DNA of 44,257 nucleotides from assembly GCA_964450115.1 (NCBI GenBank), contig CAYVCD010000003.1, forward strand, positions 1 to 44,257, read 5' to 3'. The position numbers were made by a program, and so were the translations under genes. Under the pieces are notes generated by a model. It had not been told where the DNA came from, made no database searches, and saw only the letters and a program-made list of their open reading frames with translations. Position 1 is the stretch's first letter, and each line of letters begins with the position of its first letter. Shown piece after piece: positions 42,167 to 44,257 of the stretch. This DNA is from 2-01-FULL-45-10 sp964450115. GTDB taxonomy: Bacteria > Omnitrophota > Gorgyraeia > 2-01-FULL-45-10.

Positions 42167-44257
42167 ATGTATTTTAAATCACTAGAGCTGCTCGGATTCA
42201 AATCTTTCGCCGAGAAGACGAAGCTTAATTTCGAACCCGGTGTCACGGCAATCGTCGGTCCAAATGGCTGCGGGAAATGCTTGAGCGGCTCAAGTGAGGT
42301 CTGCCTTGCGGACGGTTCTAAGATCACTATCAAGGAGTTAGTAAATCAAGCTTTCCATCGTGCCGATAATATAGAAAAACTCGACGATGGATATCTGGCA
42401 TATCCCAATAACTCTGACACTTTTGTCTTGTCACTTAATCCTCATACCCTTGAGATAGAGCCTAAGCCTGTATGCGCGTTTATAAAGCGTGAGGCTCCTG
42501 AATATCTCCTGAGAGTAAAAACAAAGTCCGGCAGAGCCGTAACGACCACCCATTATCATCCATTTTTTACCATTAAAGACGGCGAACTTGTAACCTTAAA
42601 GGCGGATGAGCTTAAGGTAGGGACGAGAATATCAGTGCCTCGAGTGCTAAAAACTCAAAACTCGAGTAATAAACTAGACCTCTTCGAAATATTTAAGAAA
42701 TTCAATGAGTCGGATTCTGTATATGTTCCTTATTCTGAAGAATTGGCGGAGGTAGTTGGTTCATTAAGGGAGGGGCACAAGACCCTTGCCGATATGAGCG
42801 GCTCTTCCGATATCAAATATATAGCGCTGAAATCCTTCCTGGACGGACAATCGATGAGCCTGCCTAATTTTACACGGCTTCTCGAAAAGAACGGTATTAA
42901 CGAGATCCCGGACTCCGTAAGAACTATTAAATCAAAAGGGATCGGTAGTTTTAATCTACCGCGCCAGATCGATAAAGCAATAGCCAGATTCCTGGGGTAC
43001 ATAATATCCGAAGGCAGGACGACAAAGGTCAATCAGATATGGTTTACGAACGAAGACGAAAAGATGGTGGAAGATTTTATTTCGTGCGCAAAGTCCGGAT
43101 TCGGTGTCGAAGCGAAGGCCTTTGATTATAAGGAGTGCGCGCGCGATGTGCTTATATTCTCTCATGCGTTATGCCAGTTCCTGGAGAAGGCGTTTGAGTT
43201 CAAAATAGATGGATGCTCAAGAGATAAGAAGGTGCCCCCGCAGATCTTTTCAGCGGACGAGTCAATAATAAGATCGTTCCTCTCGGCGCTCTTTGAAGGG
43301 GACGGCTATATATCAGTGGAGAGGCCGGCCGATAAGCTCCCTTACTTTGAATATGCGACCGCCTCGAAGCCCCTGGCAGAAGGGATAGCGAGCTTACTCT
43401 TAAGGCTCGGCGTGATATCTTTGATCCGCGAGAAGCGAAAATGTGCTTCCAATACCGCCGCCAAGACAAAGCGAAAATATTATTCGATATATATTTACGG
43501 TATGGATAATGTAAAAAAGCTGGCGGATCTTCTGCATTTTTCAGGAAAGAAGAACGAGAAGCTGGAAAAAATACGGTCCTTGAATTATAAGACGAATCCC
43601 AACCTGGATCTCATACCGGGGATCAACAAACTTTTTAAGACGTTGATCAAGTCATGCGGCCTGAGCGTAAAGAAACTCAAAAAGATATCACCGAAGTTGG
43701 TGAGTTATTATGAAGATAGATGCTTGCCGGGCCGCAGGGGGCTCAAGGAAGCGCTTAATATTGTAGCCGAACATGGTGAGTTTACAGGATTTGCCAAGTC
43801 GATCTTCGACTACCTGATGTCTTTAGCCGATTCCGATATATATTGGGACGAAATAGTAAGCATCGAAAAGATGCGCCCAGAAAGATGGGTTTACGATCTA
43901 ACGATACTGGGCAATCATAATTTTATCGCCCAAGATATCATAGTGCATAATAGTAATGTTGCCGACGCGATACGATGGGTCCTCGGAGAACAGTCCGCAA
44001 AATCTCTTCGCGCCTCCAACATGCAGGACGTCATCTTCAACGGCACCGATACAAAAGAGCCGATCAACTTCGCGGAAGTCTCCCTCATATTTTCCAATGA
44101 AAAGAGAGTTCTCCCGATAGATTACGACGAAGTCACCATAACCCGACGCGTATTCCGTTCCGGCGATACAGAGTATCTCCTTAACAAAACCCCCGTAAGA
44201 TTAAAAGATATCTCCGAGCTCCTGATGGGCACCGGCATAGGCACGGAAAGCTATTCC
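42167..44257 (+). CDS. smc: Chromosome segregation ATPase SMC interrupted by an intein (3' end outside window)
   Basis: The frame runs open from the ATG at 42167 to the right edge (697 codons). The first 37 residues are a typical SMC head start: FKSLELLGFKSFAEKT, then AIVGPNGCGK, the Walker A motif. The motif stops at the lysine, an intein follows, and the sequence resumes at 43952 with SNVADAIRWVLGEQSAKSLR, the exact continuation of SMC Walker A. FNGTDTKEP, SLIFSNEKR, the EYLLNKTPVRLKDI stretch and GTGIG are also standard for the SMC N-terminal head. SMC condenses and segregates chromosomes. Splicing is needed to make an ATP-binding head. The coiled coil, hinge and C-terminal head lie outside the window. 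Confidence 0.95.
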   Translation, partial: MYFKSLELLGFKSFAEKTKLNFEPGVTAIVGPNGCGKCLSGSSEVCLADGSKITIKELVNQAFHRADNIEKLDDGYLAYPNNSDTFVLSLNPHTLEIEPKPVCAFIKREAPEYLLRVKTKSGRAVTTTHYHPFFTIKDGELVTLKADELKVGTRISVPRVLKTQNSSNKLDLFEIFKKFNESDSVYVPYSEELAEVVGSLREGHKTLADMSGSSDIKYIALKSFLDGQSMSLPNFTRLLEKNGINEIPDSVRTIKSKGIGSFNLPRQIDKAIARFLGYIISEGRTTKVNQIWFTNEDEKMVEDFISCAKSGFGVEAKAFDYKECARDVLIFSHALCQFLEKAFEFKIDGCSRDKKVPPQIFSADESIIRSFLSALFEGDGYISVERPADKLPYFEYATASKPLAEGIASLLLRLGVISLIREKRKCASNTAAKTKRKYYSIYIYGMDNVKKLADLLHFSGKKNEKLEKIRSLNYKTNPNLDLIPGINKLFKTLIKSCGLSVKKLKKISPKLVSYYEDRCLPGRRGLKEALNIVAEHGEFTGFAKSIFDYLMSLADSDIYWDEIVSIEKMRPERWVYDLTILGNHNFIAQDIIVHNSNVADAIRWVLGEQSAKSLRASNMQDVIFNGTDTKEPINFAEVSLIFSNEKRVLPIDYDEVTITRRVFRSGDTEYLLNKTPVRLKDISELLMGTGIGTESYS
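42278..43951 (+). mobile_element. Intein with LAGLIDADG homing endonuclease in the SMC Walker A motif
   Basis: The 558-residue insert starts with Cys1 (CLSGSSEVCLADG, block A). The block B motif THYHPFF has T91 and H94. It ends in a block F region, WVYDLTILGNHNFIAQDIIVHN, with the penultimate His557 and terminal Asn558. The first C-extein residue is Ser. The endonuclease part has two dodecapeptide motifs, FLGYIISEG (residues 238-246, acidic E245) and FLSALFEGDG (334-343, acidic D342). No stop or frameshift interrupts it, so both splicing and homing look functional. Confidence 0.95.

Overview
The window looks like a chromosomal segment of an uncultured Gram-negative bacterium. The best guess is Candidatus Omnitrophota (OP3, in the PVC neighbourhood). 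Reasons are the moderate GC content, tightly packed same-strand genes, the DapL route to diaminopimelate, ExbB/ExbD-type envelope proteins, and one 4072-residue multidomain envelope protein of the kind known from that phylum. The assignment is by gene content and protein style only. Every convincing gene is on the + strand.

Region 1 (1-11.8 kb) is a biosynthetic run with overlapping or near-overlapping genes: the end of argG, then argH, lysA, dapF, dapA, dapB, a secreted trypsin-like protease, dapL, folK, panC, nadA, an L-aspartate dehydrogenase (nadX) in place of nadB, a TtcA-like tRNA thiolase and a small duplicated basic protein. Together they make arginine, meso-DAP/lysine, and parts of folate, pantothenate and NAD. 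Region 2 (11.8-19.2 kb) holds uvrA, a TPR protein with an ExbB/ExbD pair (a Tol-like energised envelope module), four small proteins, cutA and tRNA-Ala(CGC) with its own promoter.

Region 3 (19.2-31.95 kb) has a highly structured spacer, a terminator-like hairpin 35 bases before the next start codon, and one 12.2-kb gene. Its product has a signal peptide, a ChaN/TraB/EreA-like module, a CPBP-like membrane protease signature, two HSP90/MutL-like (GHKL) ATPase domains with unusual motif order, a beta-propeller-like stretch, an HExxH zincin motif, a membrane hairpin, a kinase-like domain and two SAM methyltransferase domains. A strong terminator follows.

Region 4 (31.95-44.26 kb) carries an exported Memo-AMMECR1 fusion, an anchored triple-repeat protein, rsmE, mtaB, a fatty-acid cluster (fabG-acpP-fabF) behind a near-consensus promoter, an acyl-CoA dehydrogenase with etfB and a ferredoxin-fused etfA (possible electron bifurcation), and the start of smc. 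The smc gene is interrupted exactly in its Walker A motif by a 558-residue intein with a two-motif LAGLIDADG endonuclease.

Small palindromic elements are scattered through the window. One lies in frame in rsmE and is a diverged copy of an intergenic palindrome, with compensatory changes. Another forms the N-terminal coding region of the TPR protein. The strongest candidates for something new are the giant protein and the Walker A intein.
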